Source of the DNA: Sinomonas sp. ASV486
Lineage (GTDB): Bacteria > Actinomycetota > Actinomycetes > Actinomycetales > Micrococcaceae
Reading direction: 5' to 3'
Assembly: GCF_030908215.1 (NCBI RefSeq)
Contig: NZ_JAVFJK010000001.1
Span: 532,607 to 596,606, forward strand
Length of the DNA: 64,000 bases
A program made the position numbers and the translations under genes. This document shows positions 8,800 to 17,194 of this stretch, piece after piece (position 1 is the stretch's first letter; every line of letters starts with the position of its first letter). Under the pieces are notes generated by a model. The model was not told the DNA's origin. It saw only the letters and a program-made list of their open reading frames with translations, and made no database searches.

Positions 8800-9597
8800 T
8801 TAGGCGCGTTCGGGCCGCCGGGCGGGGAGGCTGTCCGCATCCGCCGCCTCGCGCGCCTCGAGGGCGGCGGCCAGACGCGCGACCTGGTCCGTGAGGGTCT
8901 GGACCTTCGCCTCGAGCGACTCGTCGAAGGCCTCGACCTCGGCCTCGACCTCGTCGACCTCGGCCTCCAGTTCGGCCTCGAGCTTGGCGGACGTCTGAGC
9001 GGAGACGCTCTCCACGAGCCACGCCGCGATGGACGCGGTCACGACACCGAGCACCGCGATCCCCGAGATCATGAGGGCAGCCGCGACGAGACGCCCGATG
9101 ACGGTCACGGGGTAGTGGTCGCCGTAGCCGACGGTCGTGATCGTCTCGAGCGCCCACCAGATCGCGTCGCCGAAGCTGCGGATGTTCGCCCCGGGCATGT
9201 TCTGCTCGACGTCCTCGACCGTGAGCGCGCCGCAGTAGACGAGGGTCACCGCCGCGGCGACGACGTAGATGAGCAGCCGACCGCTCAGGGCGGCCCCGGC
9301 CTTGTTGTGCACGACCCGCAGGAACGTCACGAGCCGCAGCGGCCGCAGGGCGGGCAGTGCGAGGATCGCGAGCTCGTGCAGGTTCCGCGCGAACCAGCGC
9401 CAGCGGTGCGGTGCGAGCCACAGCTGCCCCGCGTAGTCGATGAGGAAGACCAACCACGAAGTCCAGACGAGAACCTCTGCCCAGTCTCGGTCGGGGGGAA
9501 GGTTGGCGATGACCTGGATGGAATAGGCCGTGAGGAACACGAGTGCGGCCGCGAGCGTGGGCCACTCGGTCAGCTGACGCCACCTCTCCTGTGTCAT
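8800..9597 (-). CDS. Ion (potassium) channel family protein with acidic coiled-coil tail
   Basis: 265 aa. Several membrane helices (about residues 14-35, 43-63, 105-128, 160-190), a pore loop with ETITTVGYGDHYPVT and a following helix, matching the voltage-gated-type 2-pore-helix potassium channel family; TVGYGD is the selectivity filter. A charged helix (HRWRWFARNLHELAILALPALRPLRLV) resembles an S4-like segment. The last 70 residues form an unusually Glu-rich heptad region (EAELEAEVDEVEAEVEAF) predicted to be a cytoplasmic coiled coil. Leaderless start: TACCCT (9609-9604) 6 nt before ATG. Confidence 0.88.
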   Translation of the reverse strand: MTQERWRQLTEWPTLAAALVFLTAYSIQVIANLPPDRDWAEVLVWTSWLVFLIDYAGQLWLAPHRWRWFARNLHELAILALPALRPLRLVTFLRVVHNKAGAALSGRLLIYVVAAAVTLVYCGALTVEDVEQNMPGANIRSFGDAIWWALETITTVGYGDHYPVTVIGRLVAAALMISGIAVLGVVTASIAAWLVESVSAQTSAKLEAELEAEVDEVEAEVEAFDESLEAKVQTLTDQVARLAAALEAREAADADSLPARRPERA

Positions 9598-9624
9598 GCC
9601 CGAAGGGTACCGCGCGCGCGGGCG

Positions 9625-10662
9625 TCAGCCGATGCCTTTGACGGTGATCGTCACGTGCTGGCTCGTGGTGCCGCCGATCTCGGCCGTGATCCACGTGGTG
9701 CCGGCCCCGACGGGGAACGCCTGGCCCTTGCTGTCCATGCGCACGATGTTCGTGTCGTTGACGGACCAGGCGACGAGGTCGCTCGGGGCCTTCGTCCCGT
9801 CGCTGTAGGTCACGGTCGCGGTGAACTTGGTCGGCGGGCCGCCCACGGTCATCTGCGGCGGCTGGGCCGGGCTCACCTCGACGCGCAGCACGTCGGGCGG
9901 AAGGACGGAAATGGTCGCCGTCGCAGTGAAGGCCTTCCCGCTGGCGTCCTGTGCGGTGGCCGTGACGGTGACCGTCCCCGCCTTGAGGGCGGTGCCGACG
10001 GCCTGACCGTCCGGCTGGGCCTGGACCGTCCCGACGGTGGGGTCGGACGAAGCCCATTCCACGCGGGGAGGCGACGCGGTGGAACCGTCGCTCAGGACGA
10101 AGTGCGATGAGAGCGTGCCCTTCGTGCCAGCCTTGACAGTCAGGGTGGACGGGTCGACCTGCAGCTTGTCTACGGTCGGTGGGGCGCTCGCCGGGCCTTG
10201 CGTCCCGGTCAGCACCAGTGAGCCGCTGAAGCTGCCGAACGTGGCGCTGATGCGTGCGCTGCCCGCATGGTGGGCCCTGACGAGCCCGTTGTCGTCGACC
10301 GTCAGGGCGGCCGGGTCCGAGCTCGACCAGGTGACGCCGTCGGTCAGCTGGCGGGTCCCGCCGTCGCTCAGGGCGGCGGTCGCCGTGGTCTGGACGGCGT
10401 CGCCGATCGCGACTGACGAGTTCGGGGCGCTGACGGCGACGCCGATGACGCTGGCCTGGCCGCCGGCGGGGCCGACCAGCCGCACGGCGATGAGGGCGGC
10501 CGCGGCGGCGAGCACGGCGACGACGGCGATGATGCTCAATGCCATGAGCCGTGCGCGCAGGCGCGAACGGCCGCGCGCAACAGCGCTGTCGATGTCCGCC
10601 GGATGCCGTGCAGCGAGTGCGGCCGCCTCGGCGTAGAGCCGCTGGCGGAGTTCGCTGTTCAC
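9625..10662 (-). CDS. Membrane-anchored protein with three bacterial Ig-like (BIg2) repeats
   Basis: 345 aa. A 40-residue cytoplasmic N terminus (LRQRLYAEAAALAARHPADID) precedes a single membrane helix (about residues 38-60). Outside are three Ig-like repeats of about 85 aa, each with the BIg2 signature (TWSSSDPAALTVDDNGLV; EWASSDPTVGTVQ; AWSVNDTNIVRMDSKG). The layout, short cytoplasmic part then TM then exported domain, is that of anti-sigma factors. The start GTG overlaps the stop of the upstream sigma-like gene by 4 bp (GTGA), so the two proteins are made together. I infer a signalling pair that senses the cell surface; no classic zinc anti-sigma motif is visible in the cytoplasmic part. 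Confidence 0.8.
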   Translation of the reverse strand: MNSELRQRLYAEAAALAARHPADIDSAVARGRSRLRARLMALSIIAVVAVLAAAAALIAVRLVGPAGGQASVIGVAVSAPNSSVAIGDAVQTTATAALSDGGTRQLTDGVTWSSSDPAALTVDDNGLVRAHHAGSARISATFGSFSGSLVLTGTQGPASAPPTVDKLQVDPSTLTVKAGTKGTLSSHFVLSDGSTASPPRVEWASSDPTVGTVQAQPDGQAVGTALKAGTVTVTATAQDASGKAFTATATISVLPPDVLRVEVSPAQPPQMTVGGPPTKFTATVTYSDGTKAPSDLVAWSVNDTNIVRMDSKGQAFPVGAGTTWITAEIGGTTSQHVTITVKGIG

Positions 10663-11306
10663 GACGGCCCGCTTCCCAGCGCGAGCTGCGCCTTCTCGTT
10701 GGCGGCGCGCAGGCGGTCGGTGACGGCCGCCGTCGTGCTCTCGGTCAGCCCCGCGATCTCAGCGACGGTGAGCGAGGCGAAGTCGTGGAGTACGACGGCG
10801 ACCCGCTCGCCCGCGGGGAGCGCGGCCAGGCGGCTCGGGTGCTTCGGCTTCTTGGCCGGCGTCCAGCGCTCGCTGGTCTCGAGGAGGTGGACGAGGACGC
10901 ACAGCGTGTAGAGCCGAAGCTGCGGAGTCACGGGACCGCGCCAGACCTCGGCGGTGCGGGCCCACGCGGCCTCGAGCAGGGTCTTGGCCTGCTCGGGATC
11001 GCCGCACAGCAGCTGCGCGCACAGCTGGAGGTCGCCGCGCTGCTGCTCGAACACGTCGGTGATGCCCTGCTCACGCCCCGAGAGGGCGGCGGAGAACTTG
11101 ATGTCCCCCGGCAGGCCGAGCTCGATGTCGCGGAGGGCGGGGAGCACTGCGGCCAGGAGCACGAGGGAGCCGGCACCGATCGGCACAGCCGAGAGGAGGC
11201 CGGGGACCACCCAGCCTGCGGCAATGGCCGCGAGGCCCACGACGGCGACGACGGCCCGCCACGGCCTGATACCGTTGAGCAGGCGCCGCTTCGGCAGATC
11301 GCACAT
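10659..11306 (-). CDS. ECF-sigma-like protein with two N-terminal membrane helices
   Basis: About 215 aa. Residues 14-60 form two hydrophobic helices (AVVAVVGLAAIAAGWVV and GAGSLVLLAAVLPAL). After a linker comes a region resembling sigma-70 region 2 (VFEQQRGDLQLCAQLLCGDP and RLYTLCVLVHLLE), then region 4 with a helix-turn-helix (LPAGERVAVVLHDFASLTV, AEIAGLTESTTAAVTDRLR). ECF sigma factors are normally soluble, so a membrane-tethered one is unusual. GTG 11318 is an alternative start. It is coupled to the Ig-repeat protein downstream. It could be a true sigma factor held at the membrane or a sigma-like regulator that has lost promoter recognition. Confidence 0.7.
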   Translation of the reverse strand: MCDLPKRRLLNGIRPWRAVVAVVGLAAIAAGWVVPGLLSAVPIGAGSLVLLAAVLPALRDIELGLPGDIKFSAALSGREQGITDVFEQQRGDLQLCAQLLCGDPEQAKTLLEAAWARTAEVWRGPVTPQLRLYTLCVLVHLLETSERWTPAKKPKHPSRLAALPAGERVAVVLHDFASLTVAEIAGLTESTTAAVTDRLRAANEKAQLALGSGPS

Positions 11307-11375
11307 GGAGCACCCCACGAAGGACTGCCCACATTATATGTCCATCGACTGGTTGAACCTAGAACCGATGGCCCT

Positions 11376-11454
11376 CTGAGGGTCACCACCGGAGGTGCAC
11401 CTTCTGAGGGTCACCACCCTTGGGTCGCGCGATGTGACTCCCAGGTGGTGACCC
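11376..11454. repeat. Intergenic CTGAGnGTCA repeat with inverted arm (likely terminator)
   Basis: Two direct copies of a CTGAGGGTCACCACC unit (11376-11390 and 11404-11418) are followed by the inverted arm GGTGGTGACCC (11444-11454), which pairs with the second copy over 11 bp. The element lies downstream of the Liv binding-protein gene, where a terminator is expected. Related CTGAnnGTCA units recur at 22469-22565. Confidence 0.6.
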
Positions 11455-11488
11455 CCAGACGAGCGGCAAGAGCGGTGCCGGGAGTGCC

Positions 11489-12745
11489 TCAGCCGAAGTT
11501 CGTGGCCGTGGCGTAGCCCTTGCCGTTGTACTTCTGGACGAGGACCTTTGAGATGGCAGGCTGGCCGTCCACGGTCGTGTCGACCGAGGTGCCCTGGAGC
11601 ATGAGCGGCGCGGCGTACGACTTGATGCCGCGCAGGGCCGTCATGAACGAGTCGCGGGTCGGCTCGGTCATGTGCTGGAACGCCTGGTCCAGCGTGGCAC
11701 CGGCAATGTAGCTCCACATGCAGTGCGGGAACGCCGGCATGTCCGGGTAGTTGCCGTACTGCTTGAGGTCCGAGAGGAACTGCACCACGTCGGTGTCCTT
11801 GGCGAACTCGGGGCTCTGCGGCGCCTTGGAGAAGGACACCGAGTAGATGCCCGGGTACGCGCCCGCGCCTCCCGGCGCGAGGATCGCCGTGGGGCTCGAC
11901 GTATTGGACGGCAGGAACCAGCTGGGCTTCCAGCCGATCTGCTGCGCCTTCTGCAGCGACGCGATCACGAGCGGGGTCACCGACATCGCGTTGAAGAACA
12001 CGTCCGCGCCGCTCGCGGCCAGCTGCGTGATCTGCGCATCCACCGAGGTGTCGGTTGCCTCATAGGTCTGCTCGCCGACCACGGTGATGTTCGAGGCGCC
12101 CTTGATGGCGTCCTTGAACCCGGCGACGTACCCCTTGCCGTAGTCGTCGTTCTGGGACAGGAGCGCCACCTTGTGCGCGGTGCCAGAGGAGGCAACGAGC
12201 TTGCCGAACGCCTCGCCCTCGTTCTGGTAGGCCGGCACGAGGCCCAGCTGCCACGGGCTCTGCTTCTGGTCGCTGAAGAGCGGATCGCCCGTCATGACGA
12301 GCACCTGGGGGACCTTCTGGCTGATGGCCGACTGGCGGAAGGCTCGGTTGGTCGGAGTGCCGAGGCCGATGCCTTCGGCGAACACACCGTCCGAGACCAT
12401 CTGCTGGAAGTTGGAGAGCGACTTCTGCGGATCGTACGCGTCGTCGTACGTCTTGATCTCAACCTTGCGGGTCTTGCCGTCTCCGAACTTGATGCCGCCC
12501 GCGGCGTTCTTCGCACCGAAGTAGGCCTTGGCGCCGGCAACGGTGCACGTGCCCGGGCCGGCGGTGGCACCGCTGAGCGGCGTCGTGATGCCGAGGGTGA
12601 TGCTCGTGTCGGTGATCCCCGGCGAGGCCGCCGCGGTGCCTGACGGACTCTGGGCGGTGCCGCGGCAGCCCGTCAGCGAGAGCGCCAGGACTGACGCCAC
12701 CGCGACAGCGCCGAGGAGCCCCCGCGTCCCATTCCGAACGTTCAT
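11489..12745 (-). CDS. Liv-type ABC transporter substrate-binding lipoprotein
   Basis: 418 aa. The signal peptide ends in a lipobox (LALSLTGC, Cys at about residue 27), so it is a lipid-anchored binding protein. The body is a type I periplasmic binding fold (Leu/Ile/Val-binding family): TPLSGATAGPGTCTVAGAKAYF, then ALLSQNDDYGKGYVAGFKDA. It delivers its ligand to the LivHM-type permease encoded just upstream. ATG overlaps the permease stop by 4 bp (ATGA). This family carries amino acids but in soil bacteria often also aromatic acids, and the neighbouring demethylase genes favour an aromatic or methylated ligand here. Last gene of the operon; a repeat hairpin follows. Confidence 0.9.
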   Translation of the reverse strand: MNVRNGTRGLLGAVAVASVLALSLTGCRGTAQSPSGTAAASPGITDTSITLGITTPLSGATAGPGTCTVAGAKAYFGAKNAAGGIKFGDGKTRKVEIKTYDDAYDPQKSLSNFQQMVSDGVFAEGIGLGTPTNRAFRQSAISQKVPQVLVMTGDPLFSDQKQSPWQLGLVPAYQNEGEAFGKLVASSGTAHKVALLSQNDDYGKGYVAGFKDAIKGASNITVVGEQTYEATDTSVDAQITQLAASGADVFFNAMSVTPLVIASLQKAQQIGWKPSWFLPSNTSSPTAILAPGGAGAYPGIYSVSFSKAPQSPEFAKDTDVVQFLSDLKQYGNYPDMPAFPHCMWSYIAGATLDQAFQHMTEPTRDSFMTALRGIKSYAAPLMLQGTSVDTTVDGQPAISKVLVQKYNGKGYATATNFG

Positions 12746-13863
12746 GATCGCTTCTGCCTCTCTGTACTTTCGGGTGCCTCCGGCGCGGTGCCTGCGGCTG
12801 GAACCGCCGTCGGATCCTGCGCGGGAGCTGGGTGCGGGGAGTGCCCCGCGGTCGGTTGGGGAGAGCCCCGGCGTGCGAGACGTCGGATCATCCGGGGAAG
12901 GCTGACGAGCCCGTCAGGCAGGAGGAAAAGGACGGCGAGCAGGATGACGCCCTGGCTGATCGTCGTGTAGTTCGGGTCGATCTGGTTCGTCCACTGCGGG
13001 ACGAGGATGTAGTACGCGCCGCCGATGAGCGAGCCGACGATGCTGCCGGCCCCGCCAATCACCATCGCGGCGAGGAGGCTGATGGAGTGTCCGAAGCTGA
13101 GGGTCTCGGGCGAGGTGTACTGCACCACCGCGAGGTAGAGGAAGCCGCTCGCCCCGCCGAAGACCGAGGCGATGGTGAACGCGAGGACCTTGGTCCAGTA
13201 CGGCGAGATCCCCATCGAGGCCGCGACCGCCTCGTTGCCCTTCACGACGGCGAACGCCCGCCCGTACTTCCCGCGCACGAGCTTCCGTGCGAGCAGGAAG
13301 CCTCCCGCGGTCACGACCAGGACGATGTAGTACTGCCACTGGTCGTTGAACAGCCCAGACCAGTCCGGCGCGTTGGAGAAGATGGCGGAGATGCCCTGGG
13401 AGCCGCCCGTGATGTCCGAGAAGCGCTTGGCGAGTGGCACGCCCACGATCGGCAGCGCGATCGTGACCATCGCGATCGCGAGGCCACCCAGGCGGGCAGC
13501 GGCGAGGGCAACGACGAGCCCCACGATCCCCGCGATCAAGCAGGCCGAGATGAACACGAGCACGATGTTCCACCCCTGCGTCACCCCGTACGCCGTGACG
13601 TAGGCGCCGAGGCCCACGAAGAAGATCTGCCCGAGGTTGACCTGCCCGGTGTAGCCCATCACGATGTTCAGCCCGAGGACGGCCACGGCGTAGACGCCGA
13701 TCCGGATGAGGGTCTGGTTGGCGATCTGCGGCAGGATGAACGGCGCCGCGAGCAGGACGACGGCCACGAGCACGACGACGCCGACGCGCACCCACCGCGA
13801 TGAGAGGACGGACCGCGTGCGCCCGGGGGACGGCGCGCGCCGGGAGGAGGATGCTGTGCTCAT
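12742..13863 (-). CDS. Branched-chain amino acid type ABC permease (LivM family)
   Basis: 373 aa with about ten membrane helices and the LivM permease signature around ARLGGLAIAMVTIALPIVGVP and GRAFAVVKGNEAVAASMGI, the cytoplasmic EAA-like loop that contacts the ATPases. The N terminus is a charged Ser/Arg leader; the C-terminal 45 residues are Pro/Ala-rich. Its ATG shares one base with the LivH-like stop (TGATG) and its stop overlaps the binding-protein start, so translation is coupled on both sides. Inner-membrane half of the importer together with the LivH-like protein. Confidence 0.92.
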   Translation of the reverse strand: MSTASSSRRAPSPGRTRSVLSSRWVRVGVVVLVAVVLLAAPFILPQIANQTLIRIGVYAVAVLGLNIVMGYTGQVNLGQIFFVGLGAYVTAYGVTQGWNIVLVFISACLIAGIVGLVVALAAARLGGLAIAMVTIALPIVGVPLAKRFSDITGGSQGISAIFSNAPDWSGLFNDQWQYYIVLVVTAGGFLLARKLVRGKYGRAFAVVKGNEAVAASMGISPYWTKVLAFTIASVFGGASGFLYLAVVQYTSPETLSFGHSISLLAAMVIGGAGSIVGSLIGGAYYILVPQWTNQIDPNYTTISQGVILLAVLFLLPDGLVSLPRMIRRLARRGSPQPTAGHSPHPAPAQDPTAVPAAGTAPEAPESTERQKRS

Positions 13864-14744
13864 CAGACGCGAACCACGACTTTCCGCCCGAACAGGCCTT
13901 GCGGACGGACGATCAGGATGACGAAGATCAGGACGAAGGGCACCGCGATCTTGAGGTCGTGCCCGACGGCCGGCACGTACACCGAGACAAGGTTCTCGAG
14001 GACGCCGATCGCCCAGGCGGCGGCGACCGCGCCGATCGGGCTGTCGAGGCCGCCCAGGATGACGGCGGCGAGCGCGTAGACGAGGGCGCCGTCGAGCATG
14101 CCAGGGGTGAGGGTCAGCTGTGGGCCGACGAGGGCCCCCGCGATCGCTCCGAGTGCCGCCGCGAGCCCCCAGCCGACCATGAGCATCCGCCCCACCGGGA
14201 GCCCGGACAGCGCGGCGGAGTCTGGATTGTCCGCGACGGCGCGCAGCGCAAGGCCCAGCTTGGTGCGCATGAAGAGCAGCTGGAGCAGGGCCATGATCGC
14301 CACGATCGTGATGGTGGTCGCGAGGGACCTCACGCTCACCACCGCCCCGAGGATATTGACGCCAGTGAGGGGGAACAGCGAGGGGAACTGGAGGTTGTTG
14401 TACCCCCAGAGCACGGCGGCGATGCCCGTGACGAGCGTGAGGAGGCCGATCGTGACGACGACGGCGGTGTCCGGGTCCCCGCGCTCGAACCGGCGCATGA
14501 GGACCCGCTCGACGAGGGCGCCGAGGATGAACGAGCCCGCGATCGCGAGCAGCACCGCGAGGAGGAGCGGCATCCCCGTCTGCTGGAGGGCGTACGCGAT
14601 GTAGGCGCTCAGCACGGCGAGGCCGCCCTGGGCGAAGTTGATGAGGCCCGTCGCCTGGTTCACGAGCACGATGGCGAGGGCGAGGGCGCCGTAGATCGAT
14701 CCGGTCGAGAGTCCGTCGATCACGAGCTGGATGAGGGTCTCCAT
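13863..14744 (-). CDS. Branched-chain amino acid type ABC permease (LivH family)
   Basis: 293 aa, eight or nine membrane helices. The start METLIQLVIDGLSTGSIYGALALAIVLV and the motif INFAQGGLAVLSAY are hallmarks of LivH. The loop ALRAVADNPDSAALSGLPVG is the ATPase-contact EAA region, and AVILGGLDSPIGA is also typical. Five base pairs separate it from the LivF-like gene and one base overlaps the LivM-like gene, so it is the middle of the operon. Substrate is not readable from the permease. Confidence 0.92.
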   Translation of the reverse strand: METLIQLVIDGLSTGSIYGALALAIVLVNQATGLINFAQGGLAVLSAYIAYALQQTGMPLLLAVLLAIAGSFILGALVERVLMRRFERGDPDTAVVVTIGLLTLVTGIAAVLWGYNNLQFPSLFPLTGVNILGAVVSVRSLATTITIVAIMALLQLLFMRTKLGLALRAVADNPDSAALSGLPVGRMLMVGWGLAAALGAIAGALVGPQLTLTPGMLDGALVYALAAVILGGLDSPIGAVAAAWAIGVLENLVSVYVPAVGHDLKIAVPFVLIFVILIVRPQGLFGRKVVVRV

Positions 14745-14749
14745 CGGGT

Positions 14750-15460
14750 TCAGCCCCCCAGATAGGCGCGGCGGATCTCGTCCATGCCCTTGAGCTCGGC
14801 CGAGGTCCCGGTCAGCACGTTGCGTCCCGTCTCGAGCACCGTCGCGGTGTCGACGAGGGAGAACGCGAGGTTGGCATTCTGTTCGACGACGAGCATCGCG
14901 ATGCCGGACTCGACCCGTAGCCTGCGGATCGCCTCGTAGACGGTCTTCGCGGTGCTCGGGGCCAGACCGAGGGACGCCTCGTCGAGGAGGAGCAGTTTCG
15001 GCTTGGCCATGAACGCCCGCCCGACCGCGAGCATCTGCTGCTCGCCGCCCGAGAGCGCGGCGGCCCGCGAGCCGATGCGGTTCCTGAGCTGCGGGAACAG
15101 GTCGAGGCAGTAGTCGATGTCCCCAGAGATGTTCTTGCGGTCCTTGCGCAGGTAGGAGCCCACGGAGAGGTTCTCCCGCACGGTCAGCTGTGCGAGCGTC
15201 CCGCGGCCCTCCGGCACGTGGGCGATGCCGAGCGCGGCGACCTGGTCGGGACGCAGGCCCCGGATGTCCTTCCCTGCGAACCGGATCCGGCCAGCGGTCC
15301 GGACGGTCCCGCTGATGGCGCGCAGCGTCGTCGTCTTCCCGGCCCCGTTCGCCCCGAGGACGCCGACGGCGCCGCCCTCCGGCACGGTGAGCGAGACGCC
15401 GTCGAGCACCTGGACTGGCCCGTACGAGGCCCTCACCTCGTCGAGCTCAAGCAGCGTCAT
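14750..15460 (-). CDS. ABC transporter ATP-binding protein (LivF family)
   Basis: 236 aa. Walker A GANGAGKTT (about residues 34-42), Q-loop region PEGRGTLAQLTVRENL, ABC signature LSGGEQQML, Walker B LLLLDEASLGLAP, and the switch His replaced by the LivF-typical VVEQNANLAF. EGRG and NANLAF are specific to LivF. The first 14 bp lie inside the end of the LivG-like gene. It powers the importer with the LivG-like subunit. Confidence 0.93.
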   Translation of the reverse strand: MTLLELDEVRASYGPVQVLDGVSLTVPEGGAVGVLGANGAGKTTTLRAISGTVRTAGRIRFAGKDIRGLRPDQVAALGIAHVPEGRGTLAQLTVRENLSVGSYLRKDRKNISGDIDYCLDLFPQLRNRIGSRAAALSGGEQQMLAVGRAFMAKPKLLLLDEASLGLAPSTAKTVYEAIRRLRVESGIAMLVVEQNANLAFSLVDTATVLETGRNVLTGTSAELKGMDEIRRAYLGG

Positions 15461-16229
15461 CCGCGGCGTCCTTCCCGATGTAGGCCTCGATGACCCGGGG
15501 GTCCGACTGCGCCTCGGCCGCGGTTCCCTCCATGAGCTTGCGCCCGTGGTCGAGGACCACCACGCGGTCGGTGAGCGCCGAGATGAGCCCCATGTGGTGC
15601 TCGACGACGATGATCGTGATGTCCCGTTCGTCGCGGACCTGCTTGACGGTGGTGATGAGCTGCTCGACCTCGCCGTGCGAGAGTCCGGCCGCCGGCTCGT
15701 CAAGGAGCAGGAGGGAGGGCCTCGAGAGCAGGGCCCGCCAGAGCTCGATGCCCTTGTGGAGGCCGTGGGAGAGTTCGTCCGCGGGGAGGCCCGCCGCCCA
15801 GCCCAGCCCGGCGCCGTCGAGCATCGCGAGGGCCTCGGCGCGGATCTCCCGCTCGGCGCGCGCGGTGCGCGGAAGCCCGAGCGCCCACTCGAGCGGGCCG
15901 CCGGGGAGGCGGAGGTGGCCGCCGAGCAGCACGTTCTCGAGCACCGTGGCGCGCAGCTGCAGGGCCGGGTGCTGGAACGTGCGGGAGAGGCCGAGGCGGG
16001 CCAGGTGCGCGGGGGAGCGGCGGATCGCCTCGGTGCCGTCGATCGTGATGGACCCCGAGCTCGGCTGATAGTGGCCGCTGATGCAGTTGAACAGGGAGGT
16101 CTTGCCCGCGCCGTTGGGCCCCACGAGCCCGAGGATGGACCCGGGCTCGACCTCGAACCCCACCTCCTGGAGCACCTTGACGCCGCCGAAGTGGAGGTTG
16201 ACGTCGTTCAGGCTCAGGCGAGCGGCCAT
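15447..16229 (-). CDS. ABC transporter ATP-binding protein (LivG family)
   Basis: 260 aa from ATG 16229, chosen because a perfect AGGAGG stands 6 nt upstream. Walker A GPNGAGKTS, LivG-type FNCISGHYQPSSGSI, signature ELSHGLHKGIEL (a weakened LSxGxxR/K motif, Gly kept), Walker B LLLLDEPAAGLS and the His of VVEHHMG. First gene of the five-gene importer operon (LivG-F-H-M-binding protein). A sigma-70-like promoter and a GntR-type operator lie 60-100 bp upstream. Confidence 0.92.
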   Translation of the reverse strand: MAARLSLNDVNLHFGGVKVLQEVGFEVEPGSILGLVGPNGAGKTSLFNCISGHYQPSSGSITIDGTEAIRRSPAHLARLGLSRTFQHPALQLRATVLENVLLGGHLRLPGGPLEWALGLPRTARAEREIRAEALAMLDGAGLGWAAGLPADELSHGLHKGIELWRALLSRPSLLLLDEPAAGLSHGEVEQLITTVKQVRDERDITIIVVEHHMGLISALTDRVVVLDHGRKLMEGTAAEAQSDPRVIEAYIGKDAADDAA

Positions 16230-16289
16230 GCTGTACCTCCTGTTGCGCCGTTGCCCGCGGGATGTGTGGTGGATCACCCATCTGGGTTG

Positions 16290-16318
16290 AACCTACGGAT
16301 CGGAGACGAGATTGTCAA
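16290..16318 (-). promoter_or_regulatory. Promoter of the Liv-type operon
   Basis: On the minus strand TTGACA (16318-16313) and TAGGTT (16295-16290) are separated by exactly 17 bp, close to the housekeeping consensus. The -35 box sits inside the 17-bp GntR-like operator, so binding would block RNA polymerase. The -35 lies within the 3' end of the upstream dehydrogenase gene. Confidence 0.6.
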
Positions 16319-17105
16319 CGATATTGGATGGGGTCTGAAGGCCCTTGTCAGAGAGCCTTTCGAGCCACTCGATCGTGCCGTCTGTCATGGGGCAGGATGC
16401 CCCGAGAGAGTCGAGGAAGGAGCGGGTGGCGCGCATCTCGGCCGCACGCCGCACGGCATGCCGCTGGGTGCTCTCGAGCAGGTGTTCCACGAGCGCCTCG
16501 CCGGAGGGCCCGAGCTCGGAGGCGATCTGCCCGAGGACCCATTCCCGCGCACCGATCGCCTCGGCGGCAGTGGCGGCCTCGAGGACCGTGGCGGCGAGTC
16601 CCTTCATGAACACGCTGCGCAGGAGCTTGAGCCCCGCCGCGACGCCCGCCTCGGGGCCCACGCCCGTCGTGGGGATCCCCAGTGCCGAGAGACGGTCCGT
16701 GATTGCCGCCTCGGCGGCCCCGCTCACGATGAGCGGGGTGTTGAGGCGGGCCCGGGGGACCGGGGCGAGGATCGCGACGTCGCCGAAGGGGATGCCCGAG
16801 GCCGTGGCCCGCAGTGAGAGCCGGCGCTTCTCCTCGGGGCTGGCGGTGTTCATGTCCGCGAAGATCCCCGTGCCGTCCATCGCGGGCAGGGCCGCGGCGA
16901 GGGCCTCCTGGGCGGCGTGGCCGGTCACGAGGCTCAGGATGAGCTCTGCGCCGTCCACCGCCTCTCCCACGCTGGGTGCGAGGCGGACGCCCGACGGCGC
17001 GGACTCCGCCCGCGGGTCGGTCGCCGTGACGGCTGCTCCCCGCCCTGCGAGGTCCGCGGCGTAGATGCTTCCGGCCTCGCCGAGGCCCAGTACAGCGATG
17101 CGCAT
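16293..17105 (-). CDS. NAD(P)-dependent oxidoreductase with DUF1932-type C terminus
   Basis: 270 aa. The N-terminal Rossmann fold starts at once with IAVLGLGEAGSIYAADLAGRG, the GxGxxG dinucleotide site. The C-terminal part (GLKLLRSVFMKGLAATVLEAATAAEAIGA) is the all-helical 6-phosphogluconate/3-hydroxyisobutyrate dehydrogenase-like domain of DUF1932 proteins. The catalytic lysine expected in this superfamily would be K in LKLLRSVFMKG. Substrate unknown, presumably a hydroxy acid in the same catabolic route. It is divergent from the GntR gene across a 90-bp region with one clear and one weak operator copy. Confidence 0.8.
   Translation of the reverse strand: MRIAVLGLGEAGSIYAADLAGRGAAVTATDPRAESAPSGVRLAPSVGEAVDGAELILSLVTGHAAQEALAAALPAMDGTGIFADMNTASPEEKRRLSLRATASGIPFGDVAILAPVPRARLNTPLIVSGAAEAAITDRLSALGIPTTGVGPEAGVAAGLKLLRSVFMKGLAATVLEAATAAEAIGAREWVLGQIASELGPSGEALVEHLLESTQRHAVRRAAEMRATRSFLDSLGASCPMTDGTIEWLERLSDKGLQTPSNIVDNLVSDP
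16310..16326 (-). promoter_or_regulatory. GntR-like operator, copy B (Liv operon)
   Basis: GATTGTCAACGATATTG. It matches the copies at 17132 and 19304 with the shared form GATTG(T/G)nnAC(A/G)A(A/T)A, a near-palindrome around ATYGTnnACRAT, the shape bound by FCD-type GntR dimers. It overlaps the -35 box of the Liv operon. Confidence 0.55.
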
Positions 17106-17131
17106 GCGGTTCTCCCGTGGATTGGTTCTAA

Positions 17132-17148
17132 GATTGTGGACAAAATTG
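17132..17148 (+). promoter_or_regulatory. GntR-like operator, copy A (divergent region)
   Basis: GATTGTGGACAAAATTG lies midway between the DUF1932 gene and the GntR gene. A degenerate second copy may overlap at 17120-17136. The core TTGTGGACAA is a perfect TTGT-nn-ACAA palindrome. Position predicts autoregulation and control of the dehydrogenase. Confidence 0.6.
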
Positions 17149-17194
17149 GGCCCGGTCTCGGGTCCGTGCCATGGAATCCGGAAGTGAGACCCCC

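Noticed and set aside
13800..16817. Long plus-strand reading frames opposite the Liv operon
   Set aside because: Antisense shadows caused by high GC; Arg/Glu/Asp-rich, no motifs, while the minus strand encodes clear ABC subunits with all motifs.
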